Positions 1-11,079 of a DNA stretch of 64,000 nt are shown in pieces. Below the pieces are notes generated by a model. The model was given only the letters and a program-made list of their open reading frames with translations, did no database searches and was not told where the DNA came from. Position numbers and translations under genes: made by a program. Each line of letters starts with the position of its first letter. Within the stretch, counting starts at the first letter, position 1. The DNA comes from Aspidiotus rigidus (taxonomy: Eukaryota > Arthropoda > Insecta > Hemiptera > Diaspididae), in NCBI GenBank assembly GCA_035079385.1, contig JAVHKY010000024.1, forward strand, positions 6,634,001 through 6,698,000. The letters run 5' to 3'.

Positions 1-1300
1 AAGATTAACGACCGCGCCAAACAAATAAAGTCTATGACATACAACGTTCGAAAGAACTTGGTATATTATGAGCGACAATCTATCATCTCAAGTGCCATCA
101 CACGAACTGTCCCGATACACTTTTTACACGCTAGCCTTTGAAATGAACTACCAACTATAGTGCGGTTCACAACTTACATATAAATGTACTCGTATGAGGT
201 GTAGACATGAGTTCCCATGTGTAACGTTGTAACTGTCTGTTTAAAATACGACACGATCATTCGTCGCTCTGTCACAGTTCTTCGGTTGGCGAATAATAAT
301 ACGAATTGTGCTGGATGAGGAATGAGCTGACGTTCCTAAAAAGACAATGTTGTACTTAACAAAGATATAAAGTCACAATTAAGGACTCGGACAAATTTAT
401 GAAATGATTCCTTATAGGAAGAGCGAGGCTGCTCGCAATATCTCTCCTTCTGTCTTTCTCCCTTGAATCGTAGTATAAATGCAGAATATTTTTCGGAGAG
501 AATGTTCAAGAAAGATGCCCAAACAACAATTTCAGAATGAAATTATGAACGTAGTAACGTACCACCTTGAAAAAAGACTATGTTTAAAACTTTGTACAAT
601 TTTATTCATACGGACGAGGAAGAATGAAGAAGTATGACAAAAAATCTTGTCATGAAAACGAGAGATCCTGGGTTTGATTCCCGTTCAAGCTGGATGAGTT
701 TTTCGTCTTAATTTCTCCACCTCCCTTATCTGTGTGATTCCTTGGGAACATCCGCGTATTCTTCACCACCCTTCAGTCTTATAAATTATGTAACATACTT
801 AGTTTATTTCACACTGACGTTAGACCAAATAAGAAGGCTTAGAAAGATATCTTGAGTGACGTCACAACACATTTGAAAGTCCAGGAAATCCTCTTCCTCT
901 AGGTAACTATCGTGATTCTTCTCGGCGTCATGTTCTGACTTTTGTGAGACTCCCTTCCGTAAATATTTAAACCAAAAATCTTCGCCTGATAATGACCTGC
1001 TAGTACTTTTTTCGTCTTTAGGTGACTTAACGATGTTCGACCTTTAGTTCGACCCTAATTATATCATGCCTTCATCTCGTAATTTTTTCATGTCCCTCCT
1101 CTATTTCCTTCTAACCATCTTAAGTGCGTTGATGACGTCAAGCCCTTCTTCAACTCGTATTTCTTCTTGACAATAAACTAACCAAGCTCGAACCCACTTC
1201 TTAGTGAGATAGAGTGTCTTAACTTGAAGACTTTTAGCCTAAAATCTTCCTTTGAGCCTACTTTATGGTACACTGAGAAAAATTTTGGTGGTACTTTTAA
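1..1300. other. Intergenic, no gene recognised
   Basis: I see no convincing exon on either strand: open frames are short, lack splice context and match no family I know. The only structured element is a degenerate SINE piece near 661-790. The TGACGTCA palindrome occurs at 857-864 and 1133-1140. Confidence 0.6.
661..790 (+). repeat. Degenerate tRNA-derived SINE fragment
   Basis: The segment carries a B-box-like GGTTTGATTCCCG followed by a pyrimidine-rich tail containing GAGTTTTTCGTC. The same order of features is seen in the better copy at 54118-54275, where a B-box-like stretch is followed by GATTTTTTCGTCAT. Only the B-box half and tail are recognisable here; no A box is visible. Confidence 0.45.
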
Positions 1301-1307
1301 CTAAAAA

Positions 1308-1460
1308 ACATAGTAAAGCCGGTCCAGTCGAAGATTATGGTTATAACGACTGAAAAATATAGTTATACTTACGAGAAAAAGTAGTGAATAAAACTAAATA
1401 TTACTGAAATTGCTCAGTTGTTTTTACTAAAAAATCGTGACTGGACCGGCTTTACTATGT
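1308..1460. repeat. Perfect 22-bp inverted repeat
   Basis: 1308-1329 is the exact reverse complement of 1439-1460 (core AGCCGGTCCAGTC / GACTGGACCGGCT), with about 109 bp between the arms. The identity stops sharply on both sides. This could be a small foldback or MITE remnant; no target-site duplication is evident. Confidence 0.7.
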
Positions 1461-2430
1461 TCTTCGTCAAATTTACTATAGTTTTTTCTCCGTGTAGATG
1501 TAGCCTAAATTTTATACCCAGGGGAGAAATTAACCCGAACGAGCACAGCTTTACCGTTCAGAACTCAATCTTCCTTTGGGCCCAACTCTATCACGAGGAA
1601 ATATTTCATTCACACCAGAAGGAATTTTAAAACGATCTCAGGATTATACAGGTCACTATCAAGAAGTCTATACTTTGTCTGCATTACCCCACATACATAC
1701 GTCCATCGATGAGCGTCTCTAACAGAAAACCGGGAAAAGCTGAGGCACGTGTGATGTCGTTCTTCAGTTATGACCCGTCTATAAAACTTCGACTTTTTTT
1801 AATATTCAATATACACGATAACGTAAAACGAGTCGCAAGTCGCTATTTAAAATTCCTCAATTCTATTCGCCGCCACATCAAATAGAAAACCTGAATTACA
1901 GCCAAAATATATCGTATACAGGTCCTATGGTCTCGTAGACAGTTTGGTGCCTTCCAAATTATCTTCATTGATCCACTATGTAATTTTCGCGACGCTTCAT
2001 TTCACGCTCTCGTGTTAAAAAGGAGACAACATGTCTCGTTGACGCGTCTACTTCATTTACGCGTGCAACAGGTATATCTACATGTAAATCAACTGGGTTG
2101 GACTGCATATCAATGAGCGCCTTCTAGCTTCGTGTATGGCTGGTTGGTTATTTTCTCACACGCTGTCTCTTCAAGCGTTTTCGGGAGGGCCTTATCGCAT
2201 CACGGCGAGCTAGATGAGAAACGACCGCGTGTCGATAAAATTCTTGATAGAGGGGGAAGAGGGAGGAGGGAAATAATAGCAAATGTTTGACGCTAATTAC
2301 CGTTTTTCTACATACCTACAGACGTATTTTGACTAATCGCATTTTTCAGCGCATATCACCTGGAAAGATACTGGAATCGAGTTTTTCGGATATTTTGTAG
2401 TACATGCGGATTTTTCCAATTGATTTAATT

Positions 2431-2963
2431 TCAGAAGCCACTTTTCTGAGAACTTCCATCGTCTTGAGACATCGTGAGAAAAGAAGAGTAGGAAATTTTT
2501 TCGAGTGTCAAGACACAAATTGAAACGAAATGCTCAATCGGGTGTAGCAGTACCAAAATTTCTAAAAATTCGAACATTTTTTCTCCTGCAGAGGAAAAAT
2601 TTTCAAAAATCCCAAGTCGCGAGTATAACACACAGGAAAGTTTTCTTAAACCCTCTTTATCTTTAACGAGTTTACAACTCAAAATTCGGCGAATTCTTTC
2701 AAATTCTAGTTCAAAGCTCATAATTCTTACAGGTCATACCATCCATCAAACCTTTAGCTCTCCTCACCTTCTAGATCTGCGTGGCTTAGGGCTTGAGAGT
2801 TTTTGATAATTCCTACTCCTCTTTTATTCTCTAGCATCCAATTCAAAATTTGTCCAAAGTTTTTTTTAATTGGAAGTTCCTCATTAGGAATAATGAAAAT
2901 TTCCTCACCCGAAGGAGGTTCAACTCTTAAATAGCCCCTCTTCCCTTTATAACTTGGATTCAA
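2431..2963 (-). other. Unrecognised coding-like segments
   Basis: Two adjacent open segments on the minus strand have a protein-like composition. 2963-2754 reads through hydrophilic text including LRVEPPSGEEIFIIPNEEL, and a GTGAGG donor-like site follows its LSHADLE. 2721-2431 begins at an ATG (MSFELEFERIRRILS) and predicts several amphipathic helices, with a spacing (LRKL..., GEKMFEFLE) faintly like a death-fold domain. The gap between them is too short to be a normal intron, and I cannot name a family. They may be decayed coding sequence or chance. Confidence 0.2.
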
Positions 2964-2989
2964 GAATTAAAGTCATGCACCTCTCACAA

Positions 2990-4105
2990 ATAGGATAGAA
3001 AATGAAGTTTGCAAGTGAGTTGATCTTTGGCCGTGATGATTAATAATACCTGGGGTTTGAAGATTGTGTGCACTGTATAATGGAAGTCTTAAGAATTATG
3101 GTGTTTCCCAACGCGTCTCATTATTATTACTGCACGTTCAGCCTGCGAGTCACCGAACAGACAGAATCCTTCAAGTCAAACAAGCAGTAGATATGTGACA
3201 AATAAGTCGATATATGAGTTACGTCAGCGTATTGTCAATTCAAACAATATAAATCTCCACAAGTCTTTCCAAGAAATGAACTTTTAGACAATTTTGAGTT
3301 AGTATGTAACTCAGAATTGACCTCAAATCCACGTACGGAAGAGGAAACACGACGAAAGAATTTCCTGGCCCGAGCAGCCATATCTCCTCTTCCTTACTTA
3401 TTTATGTGATTCCTTGGTGGGGAGGGGAGCAATTGTCACGTAAGAAAAGTGAGTCAGATTCTGGAAATACTCGTAATTTCTTGAAATGTTTAGAGAGGAC
3501 GGAAGTTCGGCGACTAGTTTACTCACCCGTCATTAGCGAATTCTAAGGAGAGGCGGAGGTAAAGCTTCCAAAATTATATGGACGATAAGCAAGAAACGTG
3601 AAATAATATTCAAACAATAAATCCTCAACCTCTGTTCTGTATGGACGGAGGTGCACTTTTTGACTTGACCCCCTTTCAATGGATATGTCTTCAGACTTCG
3701 GGTCAGTTCGAAAAATTGCGAGACTTATTTTGCGATACCTATGACGTCATCATTGACGACCTAATTTAGAACTTCGTTACATTGAAACTTGAACCTGCCT
3801 GCAATATGCACCAAACCAGGCTCTAGCTCAACATACAGAATACAATACCTGTCTTGAGTTTGGTTTCTGGGTTGGGGAGAGTCAAAAATTTGGGTGAAAG
3901 TATTTTGCGTCACACTGTTTTGATATGTTTCATATCTTCGCTCTCATCTCTTCTCCCCTCAGCCCCAATTACAAAATTTCCGTGCGCGTGTGCGTGCGTG
4001 CAGATGACCTTAGGACTTCGAAAAATAGCTGTTTTCAAATGCCCCCCTCTTTTATACTAGGTCTGAGCTTCCATTATACTAGCTTTATACTAGGTTAATG
4101 ACTGC
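2990..4105. other. Intergenic, no gene; SINE tail near 3362-3415
   Basis: No exon is recognisable. 3362-3415 contains CCTGGCCCGAGCAGCCATAT and a pyrimidine-rich tail ending GATTCCTTGG, matching the 3' part of the SINE-like pieces at 661-790 and (reversed) 17395-17500. TGACGTCA lies at 3742-3749. Confidence 0.5.
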
Positions 4106-4107
4106 AT

Positions 4108-4109
<2 letters not shown>

Positions 4110-4140
<31 letters not shown>
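4110..4140. repeat. Poly(T) tract, about 31 nt
   Basis: An uninterrupted T run. On the minus strand this would be a poly(A) tail, possibly the 3' end of a retroposed copy, but no clear body is seen next to it. Confidence 0.8.
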
Positions 4141-4144
<4 letters not shown>

Positions 4145-4344
4145 AACTCTGAAGTCATGAGTTGGTGACGTCCTCAGCTGTCACCCCGAGCCAGATTCTA
4201 AAATTTGTAATTTCAATCCATCTCCCCTCATCCTTGCAATCTATAAGTGGTTTCAAGAGGGAACCTGTTCTCTGGGTTTTTTTCTTGAAAAATTTGCCGT
4301 CCGACGTCCGGCCAAATTGGACTTGGAATAATTTTGCTTCTTTA

Positions 4345-4404
4345 TTTAATTAATTAATTTATTTATTTATTTATTTGGTTTTTTTTTTTCTTTCTTTCTT
4401 TCTT
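4345..4404. repeat. Simple repeats (TTTA)n and (CTTT)n
   Basis: TTAATTAATTTATTTATT followed by a T run and CTTT repeats; low-complexity DNA directly before the minisatellite element. Confidence 0.8.
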
Positions 4405-4790
4405 TTAACAAGGAACCTGTTTTATGAGGGGCTATTTGAGAAATCTGCCGTGCGCCGTCCACCGAAACTTAGAAAAATTTCGACCCTCGAGCCATATATG
4501 ATAGGAGAGGGACTTGGAAAAATTTCGACTCTCGAGCTATATATGATAGGAGGGGGACTTGGAAAAATTTTTACTCTCGAGCTATCATATATAGCTGGAG
4601 ATTGGAGAAAAATTTAGAGACTCTCAAACTATATTGTACTAGGCTTACAGTAGATCTAGGTAGGCCTTCTTAATAGTAGCTTTCTCTAGGTTTAGGTTTC
4701 CTTGAATTTTCGATACTAAATCCCAATTGACTCATAAAACAGGTTCCCTGCGTTCCTCGTTTAACTTCGTTAAGGAAGCCGTCGTTTTTT
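4400..4790 (+). repeat. Short element with 45-bp minisatellite core
   Basis: The left end contains GGAACCTGTTTTATGAGG and the right end contains its inverse, CATAAAACAGGTTCCCTG. About three 45-bp units lie between, each with CTCGAGC(C/T)ATATATGATAGG and a GGGACTTGG-AAAAATTT link. The right border continues into GCGTTCCTCGTTTAACTTCG, which recurs (same or reversed) at 54622-54675, 55250-55300, 55880-55930 and, diverged, 56780-56830. The inverted ends suggest a non-autonomous foldback element; I see no transposase. Because the period is a multiple of three, it produces long open frames that should not be taken for genes. Confidence 0.75.
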
Positions 4791-4799
4791 GGCTCTTGC

Positions 4800-6330
4800 C
4801 TCTGGCAAGACGAGGGTCCCTATGTAATTGCAAAAAAAAAAAAAAAAAAGTTCTGATTTGAAGGAAAGCTCGTCACCTCGAAGAGCATGTGGACCCGTCA
4901 TCTGTCTTGTAAGGGAATAGAATGCATTTTCAGAAAACGTTCGCATTCGTTCTTTGTGACGTCTTCAATGACCTAGACCATATTTAAAAATTTTTGGCTC
5001 TGAACCATCGTAGAGGTGGAAAATTTTCAAGCTATAAGCCCGGAATAATTAAGCTATAGTCTGTAACTATGGAGTCTTGGGCGAAGATGAAATCAAGCAA
5101 GGCCTAGAGGGGCATTCTAGGCTGAGACTTCCGATGTGCAGTCTTATACCGAACTGTAGGGTTACACCTTCAGAAAACTTTCCGGTCTGAATTGGATGAC
5201 CTCATCAATAGCATTGACCTATTTTGGGACTTGGAAGAATTTCGAATTCCAATCTTTTATAGAAGGTGTATTTGAAGAAATTTAGAGCCATAAACCGCTG
5301 TAGACGAGAGAAGGAGAGAAAAATGAAACTGAATTCGAGGTATCACAACTTCTTTATCAGATTAACGAGCGCCATCGAAGTCGAAAACCTTCTATTGCTT
5401 CACCGATATTTTAACGAGGCCAAGGTTTATCAATAGTCTGTAATTATGGTTATCATTTATTTTACCAATTTCATCTCATTACTAAATACCAGACTGTCTA
5501 GTTATCGGCATATTCCACCTGCTAAAACTCTATTTCACATTGTTATTTGCTGTCTAGTATACAAACAGAAAAAAGAAGAGAGAGAGAGAGTGGGGAAGTC
5601 ATGAATTACAGCTGTTCGCTGCTGTTGTACCGAAAGGAGGGCTGGAGGAGGTAGCATCGTATCCAGATCAATCCTCCCAAATGGATCCACCCCCTCTTAC
5701 ATTATAGTTAAAGAATCAAAACTCTGCGCGAGAAAGATAAGCTCGAAGCTAAGACTATACCGAGGAGGAGGAGGAGGGGAGGAGGGAGGTAATTTTGATA
5801 GCAGCATCTAACTTATTCGAAGTTTTCCTCGTTTTGCCTCAATACTGATCAAATTTTGAACATAATTTTCCAAAAGAAAAGAGTCGACTCCTCGAAGGAA
5901 CGATTCAATCGACTAAGATGGTTGAAAGCAGACAACACTGGGAATATAAAGTGGTTTAACACAATTCTAGCGGAGGAGATGAGGCTCTCTCTTTTTTCGG
6001 TGAGGAGACTGAGATTGATATTTTTTGAGAAGGAGGAAAATTTTCGCGAGGAATATCCTTGAACTTTGCACGAGAATTTCCGCACAGATTTTATCGATGA
6101 CCTTGAGATGAATGAACACCGAGGAAAAAGAAAGAGCTTCTCATATCTTAATGAAGATCTCCCTTTCACAATTTTCAAATATCATGATATCAGACGAAGA
6201 CGAATTTGAAAGTTGATAAGAGAAATGAGTAATAGGAAGACAGAAAACATCCACTTTCAGATAGAAAATTGCTCACGTAATTTCAACAGAATCATCCTCT
6301 TGCGAATCTTACGTGAGCTGCAAAACTATA
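4800..6330. other. Intergenic, no gene recognised
   Basis: It contains an A run (about 4831-4849), repeat-like text with 'GTGACGTCTTCAATGACC' (near 4958) related to the dispersed family discussed under findings, and GA-rich low complexity at 5575-5600 and 5760-5790. The open frames at 5849-6178 (both strands) have no family match or splice context. Confidence 0.55.
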
Positions 6331-6334
6331 GGAA

Positions 6335-6866
6335 TTGAAACCTGGATTAAACAGAATTATTGTGCCCTTAAAGATTAACATAATTCCCTCTCGAACTTAC
6401 TTGCCATCCAAAACCCTCATTTTATCAATTCTATCGTCCGACGAATCCTCAATGGCACTACTTTTACCTCACAAAAGTGATTCGTTCCCCTCCCCTTCGT
6501 ATGATCTTAAAACGTATTACTGCTCCCTCATCCTCTCCTCACGGGATAATTTTTGGTCCTTCTCAACCTTCAATAAGTTTCAATTCTTTGGTCTACTTCA
6601 AAGTGGCCTTCCCGACGATGATGCAGCCGTCCTACCCGCTAGGAAAGGTCAAACTCCTCTCACCCGCTCTTTTCTTTTTTTATACCTCTCACCCCTTCAT
6701 GCCTGTGAAGTCGAGTGAGCTTCGATGTGACAGTTTGGTATCGTATCTCAGTCTTTTCAGGATAACTTCAATCGCATCTCATCATACATCATCAGGCATG
6801 TGGGAATCATTGAAGAGTTGTAAACAACATAATGTAAAATATTACGAGCTAGAACGTCGTGTTTGA
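6335..6866. repeat. Dispersed repeat also present near 58820-59400
   Basis: 6398-6440 (TTACTTGCCATCCAAAACCC) resembles 58856-58885 (TTACTTGCCACCCAAGACC), and 6487-6510 (CCCTTCGTATGATCTTAAAA) resembles 59309-59335 (CCTCGTATGATCTTAAATCC), in the same order. The two loci therefore share a decayed interspersed element. Read on the minus strand the text is charged and coiled-coil-like (SYEEGSIMEGERS at the second locus), perhaps a LINE ORF1 remnant, but this is weak. The plus-strand open frames of about 130 codons are not supported as genes. Confidence 0.4.
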
Positions 6867-6869
6867 ACT

Positions 6870-8320
6870 AAAAACAGGGTGAATGTGTTTAAAAACTTCT
6901 GACAGTACATCTTAGCCAATTAAAAATCCGTAAATACGTCAACTATAAAGTATTTTATTGAGAGAAATATATTAATTTAAAAGAAAGAAGGAAAAAACGG
7001 GTCAACGGTATATTTAAATTCATCGCAAGGGAGGGGAACGAATTCCCCTAAGGCCCGCAACATAACTTACGGTATTTAGTCGGCCTTACTACGAACTTTC
7101 GTACATACATTTTACGATAGAACAAGTTCAAAATTTTATTGCGTGCATAAAAATTTCTAATTTTGATTTTTGCGCTGTGGACTTACAGAAAAATGAAAAA
7201 TATATTTTTCTTTTACAATTCGAAATTACAATGATTAAAATTATAACATTGTGTACTATCTTCCCTCCAAGGTTGGCTTAGTGCGCCAGCAATTAATTCT
7301 GGGTTGATGGCGCAATTTATCGGATGATTTCAAAATATACTCTTTTCATACTTCACTAGATTCATTGACATGATAAATGATATTGTATTCTTCGGGAGAT
7401 GATGAAGAATGATGATAAAAAGAGGAAAAATGACCGAATTTCTGACCTTATGTAGACGAAATGGTTCTATCAATCAAATATATGAAGTTTCAAACTTACG
7501 CATCCCTCATGAGAATCATATAAATGCCATTACCGAATCGATCGTGGAATTGTCACGTGATGATTGCTTTGACCTACTAGGTTTTTATGAGTTGAACACC
7601 CTTTCTACAGATTTCTTGATCTCAACCTTTGAGCCATAAATTTCTATTCTTAAGCTTCAGCCCAGAAATTTCTGTTTTCAACGTAGATAGTTGATGAACT
7701 TCACAATATTCAGAAAATGAGTTCCCTGTCCCCCTCTTTTTTAATCATTGGCTGTCTTCGTGTGGAACAATGTAATTCTATTTTTGCGGGAAAAATCTCT
7801 ACTCAAAACTGAGATTGAAATTTAGTCTCAGAGAAAAAATTTCCACTGTCGACGTAAATTTTCAGATGCGTTCAGTTCGAAGATCACATGTAATGAATTG
7901 TGGTATGATTGGAGACAAATTTTAATTTGGCAATACCACGAAGTTTGCGCGCAAGAGAAAATAACGATGATGTAAATTTTCAAGATTAGTGGGATTATTT
8001 TCTCGAAAAATTCTGTTCTAGGATATTCTGCCCCTACATCTTAAAGTCGACTTAAACATCCGTCTATATGGATACAAATAAACCGCTAATTTTTTGTCAA
8101 ATCTAATACGAGTATAAACACCAGCGACTATTTTTACTCTATTGTTTACTGTAAAAATTGACACCTGCCAAGAATCACAGACAAGTCATTTTCACTCGAA
8201 CAAACAACACAAAAACAATGTAAGAATTCGTTCTGATAACTCGATAGAGTCGAGCCAAGAAATTAATCAAAGGTCAGGATACCGCAGAATGAAAGTCCTG
8301 AGTGAAAATTACATGTAAAC
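6870..8320. other. Intergenic, no gene recognised
   Basis: AT-rich sequence without recognisable exons, long repeats or RNA genes. The 76-codon frame at 7409-7639 has no family match and no flanking splice signals that join it to anything. Confidence 0.55.
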
Positions 8321-8329
8321 CTTTTCCTC

Positions 8330-9418
8330 ACTCAGCGTCTTTTTGCTGACGATTATAACATCTCTATCTGCTCGGCTAACCCTCAAAGAGCCCACCGAAT
8401 CCTCCAGAAAACCCTCAACTCAATCACTACATGGACATCAAAAAACAAATTCAGATTTTCTTTCTCAGAAACCTACCTAGTTATTTTCAAAAAAAGATAC
8501 TCTATACCTGAAAACCAAATGCACACGCGCTTTAAACGACCTAAAATTCATATCCCACTCCTCAGAAGGCTGTAACAGAAAATTACTCCACCAACTGGAC
8601 AAAAGCCTCGTACGCTCAAAATTATATTACGATTCTATGATTTATAACTCAGCCAACAACAAAACTGTCCTCGTCTTACTCGATCTCATCCAAACCTCCT
8701 CTCTCATGATTGCCTTGGGAACTTATCGTACTAGCTCCAAACTTAGCCTATGCGCAGAGGCCTCAGAACCTAAACAGTGATTTGCAATCTTCTATCTCTC
8801 TTGACTTCTCGTGCACCTTTTTCCTGATCTCAAACTTTTTCCCAGTCTCGCCAATGTAGATGCTCTCGCACGGCTCACAACTGAGCTTGTACACTCCGCT
8901 CAAGCTTTCCTTATCCTTTTTTTCCGTCTGGTCATTGCTGATTCTCTTAAACCATGGGTGGGTTATTAAGGATTCCCACATTTACATCATAGCCATTGAA
9001 TGCCTGCGGTTTTGTAAAATTTATGCGTATATTATATTTAATCACTCTATTAATCTTACAAAACTTCGAAATTTCATCGGGTAACTACGGCAAACTCCTC
9101 GGTTTACATTTTGAACAAAAACTCACCTGGGCTCCCCACATTACATCCCTGAAAACCAAATGCACACGCGCTTTAAACGACCTAAAATTCATATCCCACT
9201 CCTCAGAAGGCTGTAACAGAAAATTACTCCACCAATTGGACAAAAGCCTCGTACGCTCAAAATTAGATTACGATTCTATGATTTATAACTCAGCCAACAA
9301 AACTGTCCTCGTCTTACTCGATCTCATCCAAACCTCCTCTCTCAAGATTGCCTTGGGAACTTATCGTACTAGCCCCAAACTTAGCCTATGCGCAGAGACC
9401 TCAGAACCTAAACAGTGA
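8330..9418 (+). mobile_element. Jockey-clade LINE reverse-transcriptase fragments
   Basis: From about 8337 the reading LFADDYNISICSA gives the FADD catalytic motif of a non-LTR reverse transcriptase, followed by thumb-like text (RILQKTLNSITTWTSKNKF). At 9080-9418 the reading LLGLHFEQKLTWAPHI, then LKTKCTRALNDLKFISHS, LVRSKLDYDSMIYNSA and LGTYRTSPKLSLCAE is the conserved region after the thumb in jockey/CR1-type ORF2 proteins. A shifted first copy of that stretch lies at about 8508-8778. The element is dead: it has frameshifts, a deletion after RYSIP, and Penelope-like sequence directly after both copies. The matching LINE 3' end appears at 10990-11075, so the PLE DNA appears to have interrupted the LINE. 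Confidence 0.85.
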
Positions 9419-9612
9419 TTTGCCATCTTCTCCCTTGACTTTTCGTACTCCTTTTTCCTGATCTCGAACTTTCTCCCAGTCTCGCCAAAGTAGATGCCCT
9501 GGCACGGCTCACAACTGAGCTTGTACACTCCGCTCAAGCTTTCCTTGTCCTTTTCTTCCGTCTGGTCATTGCTGATTCTCTTAAACCATGAGTGGGTTAT
9601 TAAGGATTCCGA
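8508..9612. repeat. Direct duplication of a LINE/PLE junction
   Basis: 8508-8977 and 9137-9612 are near-identical and in the same order: the jockey fragment (from AAAACCAAATGCACACGCGC) running straight into an antisense PLE endonuclease fragment (to GGTGGGTTATTAAGGATTCC). Only scattered substitutions and small indels separate them. The junction is therefore duplicated, with about 160 bp of other sequence in between. The second copy keeps more LINE sequence upstream and more PLE sequence downstream. Confidence 0.85.
8776..8981 (-). pseudogene. PLE GIY-YIG endonuclease fragment, copy 1
   Basis: The minus-strand translation contains SGVYKLSCEPCESIYIGETG then KKFEIR. This is the GIY-YIG nuclease signature (GVY...YIG) with the Cys-rich linker and downstream Arg typical of Penelope-like retroelements. 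Only this C-terminal domain is present, antisense to the adjoining LINE fragment. It is truncated and cannot be functional. Confidence 0.85.
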
Positions 9613-9690
9613 CGTATGCTTTCCCATGTATGGTATCGATCCGGAGTACTTTCTCACTGTGCTAGGCCGAAGTGTGCCAACATAGTGGAA
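9417..9690 (-). pseudogene. PLE GIY-YIG endonuclease fragment, copy 2
   Basis: The minus strand reads RKYSGSIPYMGKHT, then SWFKRISNDQTEEKDKESLS, then GVYKLSCEPCQGIYFGETG. This is the same PLE endonuclease segment as copy 1, extended upstream. It matches the plus-strand PLE at 10270-10530 almost word for word, so the plus and minus PLE pieces belong to one family. The opposite orientation next to 9690 gives a head-to-head arrangement. Confidence 0.85.
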
Positions 9691-10730
9691 AAGATTTTGA
9701 GCCCGAACTATTGCCGCTTTAATAACAAGTTCTATAACTAGGAAAAGAGACTTGTGATGGGATCTCGGCGGTCATTAATACTGGCAGAGATATTCATGAA
9801 TGATATGGAAAACGAGATATTGAAGGGCTGCAAGTTGAGAAACTCGATCAAACACTGGGCCAGATATGTAGATGATATCCTAATTGTGTGGTCAAGCACT
9901 AATAGACAGGTGGACATTCCTTTTGAAAATGAATGCGATGAATGAAAGCATCAAATTCACAGTGGAAGGTAACGAGACCATTAACTATTTGGACCGTACA
10001 CTCACCCTAGAAAACAACAGGATAGAAGCCAATATCTACAAGAAGCCGACGCGCACAGACACCATCATCCCAAATTACTCCTACCACCACCCCAGGCACA
10101 GGTGAGCGACAATCCAGAACTACTACTATCGAGCAAAATCTGTTCTCAAGAACAACGAAGACAAAAGGAAGGAAATTGAGATAGTAAAGTAGATCGCAGC
10201 AGCCAATGGCTACCATAGAGGTGTGGTGCAGGAAGTCTTTAGGAAGATGGAAACTAAGAAGGGACCCCATTATACGAGTATAGTGAGAAAGTACTCCGGA
10301 TCAATACCATACATAGGAAAGCATACAAACAAGGTGATAAAGGAATTCAATGGCTATGATGTAAATGTGGGAATCCTCACCCACCCATGGTTTAAGAGAA
10401 TCAGCAGTGACCAGACGGAAGAAAAGGACAAGGAAAGCTTGAGCGGAGTGTACAAGCTCAGTTGTGAGCTATGTGAGGGCATCTACATTGGCGAGACTAG
10501 GGGAAAGTTCGAGTTTAGGAAAGAGGAGCACGAAGTCAAGGTAGAAAGAAGATGGCAAATCGCTGTTTAAGAAACACTGTAACGAAGAACATTTTAAAGT
10601 CATACATGTAGAGAATTGTAAAGAAAGAAGAGACCTCTGGGAACAAATTTAATGGAGATTGCAAAAGCAAAGAGGAAGAAAGCTTCCGTCTTGAATAATG
10701 TAATCACGTTTGATAGGGAAAAATTATTCG
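9690..10730 (+). pseudogene. Penelope-like element RT + GIY-YIG ORF, broken
   Basis: A remnant of the single long PLE protein (reverse transcriptase then GIY-YIG endonuclease). Near 9754 SLILAEIFMNDMENEI and then YVDDILIVW (about 9870-9895) are RT motifs B and C of the Penelope type, including the YVDD catalytic box. A frameshift near 9920 moves the reading to FLLKMNAMNESIKFTVEGNE and INYLDRTLTLENN, the usual post-palm block. After stops near 10103 and 10192 the frame continues as RKYSGSIPYIGKHT and GVYKLSCELCEGIYIGET (nuclease, about 10455-10510), then decays into AKAKRKKASVLNNVITFD. The 5' RT region is missing. Upstream it abuts inverted copies of its own endonuclease. Inactive. Confidence 0.88.
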
Positions 10731-10887
10731 GTCTGGTGATTGGACGAGAGAAGAAAAGCACAATTGAACAATAATAAGATAGCAGGAAACCTGGTAGCCA
10801 ATAGAATCGTAGTATTTAAGCCAAAAGAGTGAACCCAGCACTTTATAGCCAATAAGATAATACTATTAAAAACCCATGTTTAAGGAT

Positions 10888-10944
10888 AGTTGCGACACAA
10901 CTGATGATGGATTGACACCCGAAAGTACTCTCGTAAAAGCAACT
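10888..10944 (+). ncRNA. Possible decayed hammerhead-ribozyme-like motif of the PLE
   Basis: PLEs are known to carry type I hammerhead ribozymes in their non-coding ends. Downstream of the PLE ORF I see, in hammerhead order: AGTTGC (10888-10893), CTGATGA (10901-10907), a short GG/CC stem (10909-10910 with 10918-10919), GAAA (10921-10924), a TAC-TCTC-GTA hairpin (10926-10935), then GCAACT (10939-10944), the exact complement of AGTTGC. The stem II closing pair is not the canonical G-C, and stem III does not place a clean UH cleavage site. It is therefore either degenerate or coincidental. Confidence 0.3.
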
Positions 10945-10989
10945 AATAAACTAGAAACTTGAAAAACTTTTTCCACTTACTGACCTGTA

Positions 10990-11075
10990 TATATAATTGA
11001 TTGTACCGCCGAGCTAATAACCATATTGTTGTTTTAAAGCTCGTAAAAAAGAATAAGAACAAAAAAAAGACACAA
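10990..11075 (+). mobile_element. Jockey-like LINE 3' end
   Basis: GATTGTACCGCCGAGCTAAT ... AAGCTCGTAAAAAAGAATAAG matches the 3' end of the other jockey-like copy at 50245-50331 (GATTGTAACGCCGAGCAAAT ... ATGCTCGTAAAATAATAATA). It is the 3' UTR and A-rich tail of the LINE whose ORF2 fragment lies at 8330-9418, now separated from it by PLE sequence. Confidence 0.75.
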
Positions 11076-11079
11076 TACT

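Noticed and set aside
6335..6866. Two overlapping frames of about 128 codons
   Set aside because: They lie in a dispersed repeat shared with 58820-59400 and have no recognisable domain.
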